Assembly: GCA_007132315.1 (NCBI GenBank) | Contig: SLOW01000224.1 | Coordinates: 1 to 8,561 of the forward strand | Reading direction: 5' to 3' | Source of the DNA: Opitutales bacterium | Lineage (GTDB): Bacteria; Verrucomicrobiota; Verrucomicrobiia; Opitutales; T3Sed10-336 | DNA: 8,561 nucleotides | Shown: piece after piece, positions 8,144-8,561 of the stretch | Position numbering within the stretch: the first letter of the stretch is position 1 | Layout: every line of letters starts with the position of its first letter | Translations under genes and position numbers: made by a program | The notes under the pieces: model-generated | Seen by the model: only the letters and a program-made list of their open reading frames with translations | Told to the model about the DNA's origin: nothing | The model's database searches: none

Positions 8144-8561
8144 AATCCCGGCCCCCGGTAGTGACGTCCCCGCCACGGCACCCCGCGCCCGTATCGGCAC
8201 TTGTACCAGGACACCAGACCGACCGCGATTAGTGCGGTCTCGGCCAACGGGTGCAACAGCCCGGACCATACCGGATAACGGAAACGAATCGCCTGAACAC
8301 AGCGTGCCAGGACGGCGACGCCGACGGCTCCCCAAGCTACTCCGAACCAGAGTCCCGTCATCGCGGTCCCGACCGCGGCGAAAAACGGCAGAACGAATAC
8401 CGCGAAATGGAAAACCAGAAACAACCAGAAACCGACTTCGGAACGGAACGCGGGATAGAATATTTTTTGAAATCCGTTCCAGATGGCTGCCGGTGAATCG
8501 TACATACGCACGCGGACCAGATCGCCACCGTCCAAACACAGACCCCGCAACCCGGCCCGCC
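8140..8561 (-). CDS. Family-2 glycosyltransferase, membrane C-terminal part (start outside window)
   Basis: C-terminal 139 residues of a probable membrane-anchored family-2 glycosyltransferase, resembling those acting on carotenoids (CruC/CruG-like). The frame is open through the window edge at 8561, so the catalytic domain with its nucleotide-sugar DxD motif is not visible. What can be seen is RVRMYDSPAAIWNGFQKIFYPAFR, a shortened view of the segment following catalysis in this family, here split by the window numbering around 8440-8520. Three hydrophobic segments follow (VGFWLFLVFHFAVFVLPFF; GLWFGVAWGAVGVAVL; the HPLAETALIAVGLVSWY region). It closes with PWRGRHY, the W-(K/R)-G-R-x-Y tail seen in such enzymes. 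Its stop overlaps the GTG of the desaturase. In a cluster with CruF, a role in adding a sugar to the new hydroxyl is the natural inference. A glycosyl ester or hopanoid-related role is possible. Confidence 0.78.

Noticed and set aside
8144..8539. N-terminal extension of the upstream desaturase to 625 residues
   Set aside because: The extension is low-complexity Arg/Gly/Ser-rich sequence read from the glycosyltransferase gene in another frame. The CrtI Rossmann motif begins just after GTG 8143, the usual distance from a CrtI start.

Overview
The window is GC-rich, tightly packed bacterial chromosome made of two convergent gene blocks. No plasmid, phage, IS, CRISPR, tRNA or rRNA signal was seen. 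The gene families and the cysteine-free S18 would fit a Verrucomicrobiota-type (perhaps Opitutae-like) bacterium. That assignment is inferred from the general look of the proteins; no marker here proves it.

Left block, + strand, 1-3138. It holds the 3' part of sufB (cut by the window edge), sufD with a TTG start, sufT, and then rpsR (small ribosomal protein bS18). SufB and SufD are the scaffold subunits of the SUF iron-sulfur cluster machine. SufT is a MIP18/DUF59-type Fe-S maturation factor. No sufC lies between sufB and sufD, so the ATPase gene must be upstream of the window or elsewhere. A weak hairpin sits on the sufT stop codon. Downstream of rpsR are a nested GC-rich palindrome (REP-like) and a strong intrinsic terminator.

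Intergenic 3139-3417 (279 bp). This is the convergent junction. The only clear terminator works for the + strand.

Right block, - strand, 8561 down to 3418. This is a carotenoid operon in which every gene overlaps the next (4, 14, 8 and 4 nt). In transcription order it has: the 3' end of a membrane family-2 glycosyltransferase (start outside the window), a CrtI-family desaturase (CrtD-like flavour), a CruF-type carotenoid 1',2'-hydratase, a phytoene synthase (CrtB), and a second CrtI-family desaturase (probably the phytoene desaturase). Together they suggest this route: prenyl diphosphate to phytoene, to a desaturated chain, then hydration of an end, further desaturation and glycosylation. The product would be a hydroxylated, glycosylated carotenoid. 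No cyclase, ketolase or acyltransferase gene is in the window, so the product could be acyclic, or the missing steps could be encoded upstream of 8561.

The enzyme families are well known. What may be new is the particular combination and order of genes and hence the exact pigment.
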